Shown: piece by piece, positions 1 through 7,329 of the stretch | Layout of the letters: each line of letters opens with the position of its first letter | Numbering within the stretch: the first letter of the stretch is position 1 | NCBI GenBank assembly: GCA_017560605.1 | Contig: JAFZEQ010000083.1 | Location: 1-21,095, forward strand | DNA length: 21,095 nucleotides | Source of the DNA: Paludibacteraceae bacterium | Lineage (GTDB): Bacteria; Bacteroidota; Bacteroidia; Bacteroidales; Paludibacteraceae | Direction: 5' to 3' | Notes under the pieces: generated by a model | The model's database searches: none | What the model was told of the DNA's origin: nothing | The model's input: the letters and a program-made list of their open reading frames with translations, nothing else | Made by a program: the position numbers and the translations under genes

Positions 1-351
1 AGTTGGCCAGGTAGCGCAGCTACTCACTTGGGTGACGGCGTATTCAAGTTTGAACTTCCTGCTAATATGCAAGGCGATGAGAGCCAATGGATGATCATTT
101 GGAACAATAATGGTCAGGGTTTACAAACAGCCGACCTCAAGTTCACTATGCGCGGCTTGTACACGACCAATTCTGATATCAAGGGTACCGCTTGTACCAG
201 TGTGGTATCCGTCTTGTGTGATGATATTGCTAATGATGTAGATCAGATCGTAGTAGATAAATCAACAGCTCGCAAAGTTCTCATCAATGGCGCATTGTAT
301 ATCGTGCTAGAGGATGGACGTGTGTATGATGTTATGGGTGGACTCCGCTAA
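1..351 (+). CDS. Secreted starch-binding protein, C-terminal fragment (probable amylase-type enzyme)
   Basis: The reading frame is open to the left window edge, so this is only the last 116 codons of a longer gene. The first ~55 residues carry a WPG motif, an aromatic-rich DGVFKFELP strand and W-N-N-N-G-Q-G-x-Q-T-A-D-L. This pattern is typical of CBM26-like starch-binding modules. The last ~25 residues (ARKVLINGALYIV, then DGRVYDVMGG) match the short C-terminal tail common on secreted Bacteroidales polysaccharide-degrading proteins. From family knowledge, such modules sit at the end of extracellular or surface alpha-amylases and bind granular starch. The catalytic part is outside the window, so the enzyme class is inferred. 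The gene converges on the minus-strand PCMD gene. Confidence 0.7.
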   Translation, partial: SWPGSAATHLGDGVFKFELPANMQGDESQWMIIWNNNGQGLQTADLKFTMRGLYTTNSDIKGTACTSVVSVLCDDIANDVDQIVVDKSTARKVLINGALYIVLEDGRVYDVMGGLR

Positions 352-450
352 TGCGGCTGCTGCCCTCATAACCCTATAGGACGCTTTGCTGTAGGACTCC
401 GCGATGCGGCTATGGGACGGCAAAAGTGCCTATAGGTTATAGGCAATGGA
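352..450. repeat. Short direct and inverted repeats after the starch-binding gene
   Basis: The motif GGACTCCGC-ATGCGGCT occurs twice, first over the stop codon of the upstream gene (about 340-357) and again at about 393-411. Each copy can fold as a CCGC/GCGG hairpin. An imperfect inverted repeat, TGCCCTCATAACCCTATAGG at 361-380 against CCTATAGGTTATAGGCA at 429-445, encloses the second copy. No coding frame is apparent. Function unknown. Confidence 0.45.
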
Positions 451-454
451 AAAT

Positions 455-487
455 AAAAAGAGTTGCGAATCATTCGTAACTCTTTTT
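455..487. terminator. Bidirectional rho-independent terminator
   Basis: A 14-bp stem (AAAAAGAGTTGCGA against TCGTAACTCTTTTT, one G-T wobble) closes a 5-nt ATCAT loop. It is flanked by an A-run on the left and a T-run on the right, so it can act on both strands. It lies between the convergent stop codons at 351 and 517 and probably ends both transcription units. Confidence 0.85.
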
Positions 488-516
488 GTTTTATATTGCT
501 TCTTTAGCAGGATGTC

Positions 517-1524
517 TTAGTCAACTTCATATACCCATTTAAGATTATCAACCCACAGTGTATTGCCTTCACTAGCTTTAAATACGCCAGCATTGCTTGA
601 AGAGATATACATTACCACATGTGTTGGTTCATCTAGGCTCCATCCTACCTCTTCTACTTTTACCATATCTCCGCGACTGTTACGTGCCATCATTTGTACT
701 TTATTGAGGCCTTCGTAGTCTTTGTAATCTTTTTGGTTGGTGATATTTCCCCAACGGATAGGTATAGTGTGGTTATTTTTCCATTCAGGTATGGTTTTAG
801 TGATTTTTTCGTAGGCTGTTCCTACGCGGCGTGCATATATTTTGCCTGTTCTTTTATCTTCCCAACGATGTTGAAGATAGACATAAATTACCGCACAATC
901 CTTACCACTTATTTTCTCTACTTTATTATTAACAGTAGAGGTAATGACGTTAGATTGGGATATAGTTGCTTTATAATCTAGCATAAGTGCTACTGGGTGT
1001 TTTTTAAATGGGATGCCAAAGTTAATAGCTGTATATGGTTTGGATTTAGCTATTATACCTAGTGGCTCAAGGGCATGTCCCATATATATGGTTCCTGATA
1101 CCATAGCATATATATTTCCCACAGAAACGTGTGTTAGTACGTTACGCAGTCTGCAGCAGTAACCTTTGCCTCGTTTCTCTGGGTATACTGATCCAGTAGT
1201 AGCAGCTTCTACGCCCATAAATTTAGCATAAGTGTCGCTACAACCCCAAGGATTGTTTGATGCCGCTTTGTATGGTACATTCGTACGAATCGTATCTCTT
1301 TTTCCTGGCGTGTATAGTGTTTTTGTCTTTCCACCCAGTATCTTAGACTCTTTGATGTATCTTACTATCCACTGATCCATGTTGCCATATGCAATAGGTT
1401 CGGTGCGATACTCTGCTTTTGCAAGGTTGGGCAAGAATAATAAAGCTATAAAGCAGAGGGTATGATATACGCTTTTAGTATATCGTGTACTCTTATTGTT
1501 CAGTTTTTGAGTGTACATATGCAT
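517..1524 (-). CDS. Secreted PCMD-domain protein
   Basis: 335 residues with a signal peptide: a basic N-terminus, a hydrophobic stretch at about 20-34, and an AKA cleavage site near residue 37. The C-terminal ~110 residues match the PCMD (putative carbohydrate metabolism domain) pattern of Bacteroidota, ending S-S-S-N-A-G-x-F-K-A-S-E-G-N-T-L-W-V-D-N-L-x-W-V-Y. The C-terminal fold is probably a jelly-roll-like beta-sandwich; no catalytic residues are apparent and the exact role is unknown. The start ATG overlaps the deoD stop by one base (TAATG), which suggests translational coupling. A second ATG two codons on is possible. It is the last gene of the minus-strand run and ends just before the terminator at 455-487. 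Its link to a nucleoside phosphorylase is not a pairing I recognise. Confidence 0.7.
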   Translation of the reverse strand: MHMYTQKLNNKSTRYTKSVYHTLCFIALLFLPNLAKAEYRTEPIAYGNMDQWIVRYIKESKILGGKTKTLYTPGKRDTIRTNVPYKAASNNPWGCSDTYAKFMGVEAATTGSVYPEKRGKGYCCRLRNVLTHVSVGNIYAMVSGTIYMGHALEPLGIIAKSKPYTAINFGIPFKKHPVALMLDYKATISQSNVITSTVNNKVEKISGKDCAVIYVYLQHRWEDKRTGKIYARRVGTAYEKITKTIPEWKNNHTIPIRWGNITNQKDYKDYEGLNKVQMMARNSRGDMVKVEEVGWSLDEPTHVVMYISSSNAGVFKASEGNTLWVDNLKWVYEVD

Positions 1525-2231
1525 TATAGCAAACTAAATGCTACATCCATCATATGGGTGAAGCTGTTTTGACGTTGTTCTGCTGTGGTTGATTCTCCGG
1601 TTAGGATGTGGTCAGAAACAGTGCAGATAACTAATGCTTTGTTACCAGAGCGTGCTGCGTTCATATACAGTGCAGGAGCCTCCATCTCTACAGCAAGGAC
1701 GCCCATGTTCATCCACTTGTCGTTGTGAGCATTCTCGGTGTAGAATGTGTCAGATGAGAATACATTGCCCACCTTGTAGTTGTAGCCAAATTTCTCGGCT
1801 GCTTCTGCTGCGCGGCGGCACAAGTCGAAGTCTGCGATAGGAGCATATGTACCTGGCAACTCGTATTGCATAGCATAGTTGCTGTTGGTGCAAGCGCCCA
1901 TTGCAATAACTAGATCGCCCACCTTAAGGTCATGATTGATACTACCGCAACTACCCACGCGGATGATATTTTTTACTCCGTAGAAGTTGAATAGTTCATA
2001 GGTGTAGATACCTATGGATGGAATACCCATACCATGGCCCATCACACTGACTGGTTTGCCATTGTGTGTGCCAGTAAAACCTAGCATACCGCGTACGTTA
2101 TTGAATTGTACTGGATTGTCCAAATATTTCTCTGCCATCATCTTTGCGCGTAGTGGATCACCTGCCATGATGACTGTCTCGGCGATTTCGCCATACTTTG
2201 CCCCAATATGAGGAGTAGGTGTTGTGTTCAT
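1524..2231 (-). CDS. deoD: Purine nucleoside phosphorylase, DeoD type
   Basis: 235 residues aligning throughout with the hexameric E. coli DeoD family (about 239 residues). It cleaves purine (deoxy)ribonucleosides with phosphate to give the free base and (deoxy)ribose-1-phosphate, in cytosolic purine salvage. Visible active-site elements are TPHI (residues 6-9, the His that reaches the neighbouring subunit), AGDPLRA (23-29, phosphate-binding Arg), RVGSCG (91-96, phosphate), VEMEA (181-185, ribose) and SDH (206-208, catalytic Asp that protonates the base). All are intact. The ATG start lies 12 nt after the antiporter stop, and the stop overlaps the next gene's ATG, so it appears to be inside an operon. 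Confidence 0.95.
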   Translation of the reverse strand: MNTTPTPHIGAKYGEIAETVIMAGDPLRAKMMAEKYLDNPVQFNNVRGMLGFTGTHNGKPVSVMGHGMGIPSIGIYTYELFNFYGVKNIIRVGSCGSINHDLKVGDLVIAMGACTNSNYAMQYELPGTYAPIADFDLCRRAAEAAEKFGYNYKVGNVFSSDTFYTENAHNDKWMNMGVLAVEMEAPALYMNAARSGNKALVICTVSDHILTGESTTAEQRQNSFTHMMDVAFSLL

Positions 2232-2243
2232 AGTTTAATATTT

Positions 2244-3428
2244 TTAGAGTTTGTTAATACGTTTGATACTTTTGGGAAACATAATAGTGACAATCACTGT
2301 TATACCCAATAGCATCGGATACAACAAATAGGGTACAATATTGATAGCTGATATGCCTGCAATACCGCTTGCCATCAGCAGTTGGGCACCATAAGGTATT
2401 AATCCTTGCACGGTGCATGATGTGGTGTCTAACAATGAAGCAGTACGACGTGCATCGATGTCAAAACGCTTAGCGATATTCTTGGCTATATCGCCTACAC
2501 TAAGGATAGCAACGGTATTGTTAGCGGTAGCCATATTAGCTAATGCTACTGTAGCACAGATACTAAGTTCGGCACCTTTGTGTGTACGTACTCGGCTAGT
2601 TATAAATTCCACAATGTGTTGCATGACGCCCTGGTATGTTATAAGGGCAAATATACCGCCGGCCATCATAGATATCAAGATCAATTCTCCCATACCTGCT
2701 ACACCTGCTGTTAGGCTTTCTATCCAAGCCATAAAATTATAACTACCATCTGCTATACCCACTATACCAGTTAGCAAGATGCCCATCACTAGTACGATCA
2801 TCACATTCATACCGATAGTTGCTAATATGAGTACAGCAGCGTATGGTATTATTTTCCACCACATTACTTGACCTATAACTACTTCAGACGTACCACTACC
2901 CATCACTAGGTAGGCTATAGCTACTAGTATAGCAGCAGGCAGAACCATAAAGAAATTAAACTTGAATTTATCCTTTGGTTTACAGCCTTGTGACTGTGTA
3001 GCTACAATAGTGGTGTCGGATATAAAACTCAAATTATCGCCAAAGAATGCGCCACTGACGATGCTGGCCGTCATTAAGGCAACGGACATATCCGTTTTGT
3101 CAGCTAGTGTGGCTGCAATGGGTACAAGTGCAACAATTGTTCCTACGCTAGTACCCATGCATAGCGATACGATGCAGGCAGATATAAATAGTCCTGCTAG
3201 CAAAAACTGTGTAGGTAGTAGTTCTAGCGTCAGGTTTACTGTCGCGTCTACAGCTCCCATAGCTTTGGCTGAGGATGCAAAAGCACCTGCCAAAATAAAG
3301 ATCCACACCATCAAGAGCATATCCTTATGGCCAGCTCCTTTGGAGAATTCCGTGATGCGGTCTGTTAATTTCAATCCTCTTGTTAGTAGGATAGCAATGA
3401 TTGATATGGTTATAAAAATGACGAGCAT
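2244..3428 (-). CDS. NhaC-family Na+/H+ antiporter
   Basis: 394 residues, almost entirely hydrophobic, with about ten to eleven predicted membrane segments. The signature G-A-F-F-G-D-N-L-S-F-I-S-D-T-T at residues 126-140, and later the A-N-N-T-V-A-I-L-S and Y-G-A-Q-L-L stretches, are typical of the NhaC/MleN branch of the ion transporter superfamily. Family members exchange Na+ for H+ across the inner membrane; some couple this to carboxylates such as malate/lactate, so the substrate is not settled. The ATG at 3428 is the first in frame, since a TAA lies a few codons upstream. It is 34 nt downstream of the acyl-CoA synthetase stop and 12 nt upstream of deoD, consistent with co-transcription. 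Confidence 0.85.
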   Translation of the reverse strand: MLVIFITISIIAILLTRGLKLTDRITEFSKGAGHKDMLLMVWIFILAGAFASSAKAMGAVDATVNLTLELLPTQFLLAGLFISACIVSLCMGTSVGTIVALVPIAATLADKTDMSVALMTASIVSGAFFGDNLSFISDTTIVATQSQGCKPKDKFKFNFFMVLPAAILVAIAYLVMGSGTSEVVIGQVMWWKIIPYAAVLILATIGMNVMIVLVMGILLTGIVGIADGSYNFMAWIESLTAGVAGMGELILISMMAGGIFALITYQGVMQHIVEFITSRVRTHKGAELSICATVALANMATANNTVAILSVGDIAKNIAKRFDIDARRTASLLDTTSCTVQGLIPYGAQLLMASGIAGISAINIVPYLLYPMLLGITVIVTIMFPKSIKRINKL

Positions 3429-3439
3429 TTTTTGTAGTT

Positions 3440-3462
3440 CAGAAGTTTAGTAGTTTAGTAGT
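3440..3462. repeat. Short 8-bp tandem repeat between two operon genes
   Basis: About three copies of AGTTTAGT lie in the 34-nt gap between the acyl-CoA synthetase stop and the antiporter start. Similar GTTTAG/GTGTAG-rich degenerate runs appear at about 19298-19336 and 20565-20580. No function is evident; these may be microsatellite-like spacers. Confidence 0.5.
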
Positions 3463-5361
3463 TTAGAGGGAGGAGATATTCTTCTTGTTGAAGAGTTCTT
3501 TGCCTTCTAGGGTATAGGCGTACTCAATACGGTCAGCATAGTATTCCTCCACTTTGCCGCGTACTATTTTCATGGTAGAGTTTACCATGTGGTTTTGCTC
3601 GGTAAATGCTTCTGGTAGTACGGCGATGGCTTTTGGCAACCATTGTTCGGGGAACATACCCGCAAACTTACCATTGTGGTATTCGTTTACTTCGTCTTGT
3701 ATCTTTTGTAGCATAACGCGTTTGCCTTCTAGGCTATTAGCATCTACTCCTTGACTGATAGTCCACTCTCTAAGTGCATCTTTGTTAGGTACTATTAGTA
3801 CGATGGTGTATGGATCTTGATTATTGTGCAGTATCACTTGTTCGATATACTTGCTACCATCGGTCAAACTATCTTCAAAGCCTTCTGGACTATATTTCTC
3901 ACCGTCGGCGCTAATGAGTAATGATTTGAATCGTCCTACTACCCAAAGGAATCCAGGATGTTTGTCAGTCACATATCCCATGTCACCGGTGTGTAGCCAA
4001 CCATCTACTACTGTTTTGGCTGTTGATTCTGGATTACGCCAATAACCGGCCATTACATTTTCACCTTTGATAACTATCTCGCCTTTTTGTCCATTAGGTA
4101 CCTCCTGTCCGTTGTCGTCGCAGATCTTCAATTCTAGTGGACTAACGATGCGGCCGCTTGAGCCAAAGATAGCGTGTCCCATCGAGTTAGCACAAATGAT
4201 AGGTGTAGCCTCACTCAGACCATAACCTTGGAACATAGGCATACCTACGGCGCAGAAGTAACGTTGTAGTTCGATGTCCAATAATGCTCCACCACCTACA
4301 AAGAAACGCATTCTACCGCCAAATCCTTCGCGTACTGCTTTGAAAATGATTCTGTCAAATAGTTTAACCAATGGCCAACGCCATGCTTGCCATCCGCCGC
4401 GATTCCAATACTCTTTGTTGTACTTAATTGCGTTGTTGAGCGCAAAATTGTACAATTTCTCAACGATCTTACCTTTGGCTTTGATATTTGTTTCGATGCT
4501 TTTGCGGAAGTTACGCGCTAGAGCTGGTACTGAGAGCATCAGCATAGGTTTGACCTCTTTGATAGCGACAGGAATGTTCTTCAATGTAGCCAAGGCTGTT
4601 TTGCCTACTGGCACACAAGCTATGCTACCTCCATAGTACATCATGGTATAGAATCCTGCCACGTGAGCAAAGCAGTGATCCAATGGTAGAATGATTAGCA
4701 TAACGTCGTGTTTCTTACATTGGATCACACTACTACCTTGCTCTACATTAGCGGTGTAGTTGCGATGTGTTAGTAGGATTCCTTTAGGATCAGCTGTTGT
4801 GCCTGAGGTATAGCTAATGTTAGCATAATCATCAGGACTAATAGATTCGTATAGTGCCTTGAATTCGTCGGCATGCTCTTGTAAGTACGCATCACCCATG
4901 GCTATCACTTGGCTGATAGGCATCTCGTTATCGTTGTGTGTTTCGATAGGGTCGAGTATAATGATTTTCTCTACCTTAGGGCAGTCTTTAACGATATTGC
5001 GAATCTTGCCTAGTTGTTGCTCACTAACTATGATATAACGTGCTTCGGAATGCTGAATGCGGAATAAGAGGTCGGTTGAGTCGGTTAATTTAATGCTCAG
5101 TGGCACATTTACAGCACCGGCATATAGGATACCCAATTCGCTAGTGATCCATAGGTTACGTCCTTGTGATAGTAGGGCGACTTTCTCTCCTTTCTTAAGA
5201 CCCAGCACATGTAGTCCGGCACCTATCTTGTAAGCTTCTTCACGAGTTTGGGCATAACTGGTTTCTGTCCATACACCGTCTACCTTCTCGCGAAGGAATG
5301 TCAGCTCGCTGTACTCGCGTGTATATTTCTCGACAAAGTCGATGATAGTCAGTCTTTTCAT
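3463..5361 (-). CDS. Long-chain acyl-CoA synthetase (AMP-forming ligase)
   Basis: 632 residues with a full adenylate-forming enzyme layout: P-loop motif YTSGTTADPKG at about 184-194, GYGLSEATP at about 379-387, HTGD at about 457-460, and the hinge region starting V-G-R-F-K-S-L-L-I-S at about 475. From the family, it activates a fatty acid with ATP to acyl-AMP and then acyl-CoA, at the inner face of the membrane. The longest frame begins with TTG at 5391, only 3 nt after the ddh stop. I prefer the ATG at 5361, because M-K-R-L-T-I-I-D-F is the usual kind of N-terminus for this group, with an AGAGAA stretch just ahead. Chain-length preference cannot be read from the sequence. It lies second in the ddh-led run. 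Confidence 0.88.
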   Translation of the reverse strand: MKRLTIIDFVEKYTREYSELTFLREKVDGVWTETSYAQTREEAYKIGAGLHVLGLKKGEKVALLSQGRNLWITSELGILYAGAVNVPLSIKLTDSTDLLFRIQHSEARYIIVSEQQLGKIRNIVKDCPKVEKIIILDPIETHNDNEMPISQVIAMGDAYLQEHADEFKALYESISPDDYANISYTSGTTADPKGILLTHRNYTANVEQGSSVIQCKKHDVMLIILPLDHCFAHVAGFYTMMYYGGSIACVPVGKTALATLKNIPVAIKEVKPMLMLSVPALARNFRKSIETNIKAKGKIVEKLYNFALNNAIKYNKEYWNRGGWQAWRWPLVKLFDRIIFKAVREGFGGRMRFFVGGGALLDIELQRYFCAVGMPMFQGYGLSEATPIICANSMGHAIFGSSGRIVSPLELKICDDNGQEVPNGQKGEIVIKGENVMAGYWRNPESTAKTVVDGWLHTGDMGYVTDKHPGFLWVVGRFKSLLISADGEKYSPEGFEDSLTDGSKYIEQVILHNNQDPYTIVLIVPNKDALREWTISQGVDANSLEGKRVMLQKIQDEVNEYHNGKFAGMFPEQWLPKAIAVLPEAFTEQNHMVNSTMKIVRGKVEEYYADRIEYAYTLEGKELFNKKNISSL

Positions 5362-5394
5362 GTTCTCTAATTGATATTTGTTTGCGAACAAATA

Positions 5395-6255
5395 CTATAC
5401 CAATTGTTTAATTAGTGTTTCTTGATCTCCTGGGAGTAAATCTATTGGAGCAAGTTCAATCATCGTGTATGCACCATAGCGACCTGCTACTTGCATTCGT
5501 ACAGCTGCTCTAGCGCAAGATACCATCACTTGTGCAGTTAATGCAGGGTTGTTAATGGTCATGTTATATTCAAATCGTTGATTGTGTGTATTACCACTCA
5601 CACCGCTACGTACTAGGTTAACACCGTGTGCTACATTATTTAATGCTTCTACGTCGTCTACTACGATCATATGTGTCTCGTCGTGTGCAAAGTAGTCGTC
5701 AGCCAATAGTTTTTGCTCAACTACTGCAGCGTCAGCACCTTCTTCTAGTTCCACATATACCATACGGCGATGTACGCCGGTGCCTAACGGAATAGTCATC
5801 GAAAGTGCATCTTTAATGCCCTCAATGGCTTTCGCCGCTACGGTATGTCCCATAGAACGTCCTGGACCAAAATTGGTATACGTGATGCCTTGAGGAGCCA
5901 TAGCTAACAGCAGTGCACGCACCACTGAGTCGCTACCTGGATCCCATCCTGCGGATACTACACTGACAGCCCTATTAGTTTTAGCGGAAAGGCTGAGTGA
6001 ACTGCGCAAGGCTACAATTTGATTATGTATGTCAAATGAATCAACAGTGCATATGCCCTTCTCTAGAAGTCGAAGAGCAAACTTTTCCACCTCACGGGTA
6101 GGTGTACAGAGTAGCACTGCATCAGCTTGTATGCTGTCTAGTGAATCATTGTGGTGATATATACCTGCTAACTCCATATCCGGAGCTGCTATAATGGCCT
6201 GCTCTGCGGCACGACCAATGTTTCCATAACCAATTAATGCTATACGATAAGCCAT
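5395..6255 (-). CDS. ddh: meso-Diaminopimelate D-dehydrogenase
   Basis: 286 residues. It reductively aminates tetrahydrodipicolinate with NADPH and ammonia to meso-diaminopimelate in one step, supplying lysine and peptidoglycan synthesis. Visible matches to the Corynebacterium enzyme are GYGNIGR (9-15, Rossmann NADP site), D-S-F-D-I-H, S-A-G-W-D-P-G, G-P-G-x-S-M-G-H and the C-terminal F-E-Y-N-M-T-I-N-N-P plus A-A-x-R-M-Q-x-x-G-R-x-G-A-Y-T. The start is the ATG at 6255; the longer frame back to 6411 is rejected because it enters the tRNA and crosses the promoter at 6295-6326. It leads the minus-strand run. The gene is slightly shorter than the corynebacterial protein but has no missing motif. 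Confidence 0.93.
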   Translation of the reverse strand: MAYRIALIGYGNIGRAAEQAIIAAPDMELAGIYHHNDSLDSIQADAVLLCTPTREVEKFALRLLEKGICTVDSFDIHNQIVALRSSLSLSAKTNRAVSVVSAGWDPGSDSVVRALLLAMAPQGITYTNFGPGRSMGHTVAAKAIEGIKDALSMTIPLGTGVHRRMVYVELEEGADAAVVEQKLLADDYFAHDETHMIVVDDVEALNNVAHGVNLVRSGVSGNTHNQRFEYNMTINNPALTAQVMVSCARAAVRMQVAGRYGAYTMIELAPIDLLPGDQETLIKQLV

Positions 6256-6294
6256 ATTATTATAAATTAAGGCGAAATTATTCAATTTAGGCCG

Positions 6295-6326
6295 CAAAGA
6301 TATAAAAAAAAAAGTAAATACACAAA
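6295..6326 (-). promoter_or_regulatory. Bacteroidota-type promoter for the ddh operon
   Basis: On the minus strand, TTTG (6326-6323) is followed after exactly 20 nt by TATCTTTG (6302-6295), matching the -33/-7 consensus of the Bacteroidota primary sigma factor. It lies 40 nt upstream of the ddh ATG, inside a very AT-rich stretch. No other match of this quality was seen ahead of the downstream genes, which supports one transcript for ddh through the PCMD gene. Confidence 0.85.
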
Positions 6327-6354
6327 TTTTGTAAAAATATTTTACAAATATACA

Positions 6355-6390
6355 CAAAAAATAAAGCGTTTGAGTCTTTCTCAAACGCCT
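6355..6390 (-). terminator. Terminator of the tRNA-Gln gene
   Basis: On the minus strand, an 11-nt arm at 6390-6380 (AGGCGTTTGAG) pairs with CTCAAACGCTT at 6374-6364 around an AAAGA loop, with one mismatch at the base, followed by TATTTTTT. It begins 15 nt after the tRNA 3' end, so it probably ends the tRNA transcript before the ddh promoter. Confidence 0.85.
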
Positions 6391-6404
6391 TGTTTTATAC
6401 TTAG

Positions 6405-6475
6405 TTGCCAAACTAGGACTCGAACCCAGACAGACAGAACCAGAATCTGTAGTGCTACCATTACACCATTTGGCA
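6405..6475 (-). tRNA. tRNA-Gln (anticodon CTG)
   Basis: 71 nt that fold into a full cloverleaf. The acceptor pairs TGCCAAA with TTTGGCA, with discriminator A. The D arm has a GTG/CAC stem. The anticodon stem is ACAGA/TCTGT around the loop TTCTGGT, giving anticodon CTG at loop positions 3-5. There is a 4-nt variable loop, then a T arm of CTGGG/CCTAG with TTCGAGT. The CCA end is not encoded. Own promoter upstream (6509-6540) and terminator downstream. Confidence 0.95.
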
Positions 6476-6508
6476 ATTAACTATGTTGATTCTTTATCAA
6501 ACCGGCTA

Positions 6509-6540
6509 CAAAGGTACTGCTTTTTTGTGAAACTACCAAA
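6509..6540 (-). promoter_or_regulatory. Promoter of tRNA-Gln
   Basis: On the minus strand, TTTG (6540-6537), 20 nt, then TACCTTTG (6516-6509). This is a full match to the Bacteroidota -33/-7 pattern. The inferred start site lies about 25-30 nt ahead of the mature tRNA 5' end. Confidence 0.85.
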
Positions 6541-6573
6541 TATTTCTCTAAAAAAACTTGTGTCTATTGTCTA

Positions 6574-7317
6574 TCATCCCATGGCTCCATTCACGGATAT
6601 CACTTGTCCTGAAACATAGGATGACATATCAGATGCTAGGAATAGGGCTACTTGTGCCACTTCATGTGTTTCGCCACAACGGCGCATAGGTATGGTCTTA
6701 ACCATCTCTTCGCGTGTAGATTCTGGCAATGCTAGGGTCATATCCGTATTAATGAATCCAGGTGCAATGGCATTTGCACGGATATTACGTCCACCTAGTT
6801 CTTTGCTGAGTGATTTGATAAAACCTATGATACCTGCTTTAGATGCCGCATAGTTAGCTTGTCCAGCGTTACCTGCAACACCTACTATTGACGACATTGC
6901 TATGATGCTACCGCTACGTTGTTGCATCATTTGTTTGGCTGCTGCGTGACAGTAGTTGAATACCGATTTGAGGTTGGTACTTAACACATCATCCCATTGT
7001 TGCTCGCTCATACGCATTAATAGTGTGTCGCGTGTGATGCCGGCGTTGCAGACTAGTACATCTAGTTTACTGAATTGGTTGATGACTTGTTGTACTACTT
7101 CATGTGCTGCGTCAAAGTTAGCGGCATCGCTTTTGATACAGAGTGCTTTTACTCCGTGCTTTTCAATGAGTTGTGCTAACTCTTCTGCTTCTTTCTCTTC
7201 GTTTATATATGTGTATGCGATATTGCAGCCGTTCTCGGCGAACAGTTGTGCTATAGCACGACCTATTCCGCGTGATGCACCAGTAATAAGTGCTGTTTTT
7301 CCTTGTAAATTAGTCAT
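6574..7317 (-). CDS. fabG: 3-oxoacyl-ACP reductase (SDR family)
   Basis: 247 residues, the usual FabG length. It reduces 3-oxoacyl-ACP to 3-hydroxyacyl-ACP with NADPH in fatty acid elongation. Visible motifs are TGASRGIG (12-19, cofactor loop), NAG (91-93), an Asn near 115, and the catalytic Ser143, Tyr156 and Lys160 in S-S-I-V-G and N-Y-A-A-S-K. The C-terminus G-Q-V-I-S-V-N-G-A-M-G is typical. I start it at the ATG at 7317; two codons upstream there is only a GTG. It lies 12 nt after the S9 peptidase stop, so it is probably co-transcribed with it, away from a fatty-acid gene cluster. A minority of FabG-like SDRs act on other substrates. Confidence 0.88.
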   Translation of the reverse strand: MTNLQGKTALITGASRGIGRAIAQLFAENGCNIAYTYINEEKEAEELAQLIEKHGVKALCIKSDAANFDAAHEVVQQVINQFSKLDVLVCNAGITRDTLLMRMSEQQWDDVLSTNLKSVFNYCHAAAKQMMQQRSGSIIAMSSIVGVAGNAGQANYAASKAGIIGFIKSLSKELGGRNIRANAIAPGFINTDMTLALPESTREEMVKTIPMRRCGETHEVAQVALFLASDMSSYVSGQVISVNGAMG

Positions 7318-7329
7318 AATCACTAAACA

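Noticed and set aside
5362..5391. TTG start of the acyl-CoA synthetase
   Set aside because: Ten extra residues from a TTG 3 nt after the ddh stop; the ATG at 5361 gives a more typical N-terminus.
6256..6411. 52-residue N-terminal extension of ddh
   Set aside because: It crosses the ddh promoter and terminator and enters the tRNA-Gln gene; the Rossmann motif begins right after the internal Met at 6255.
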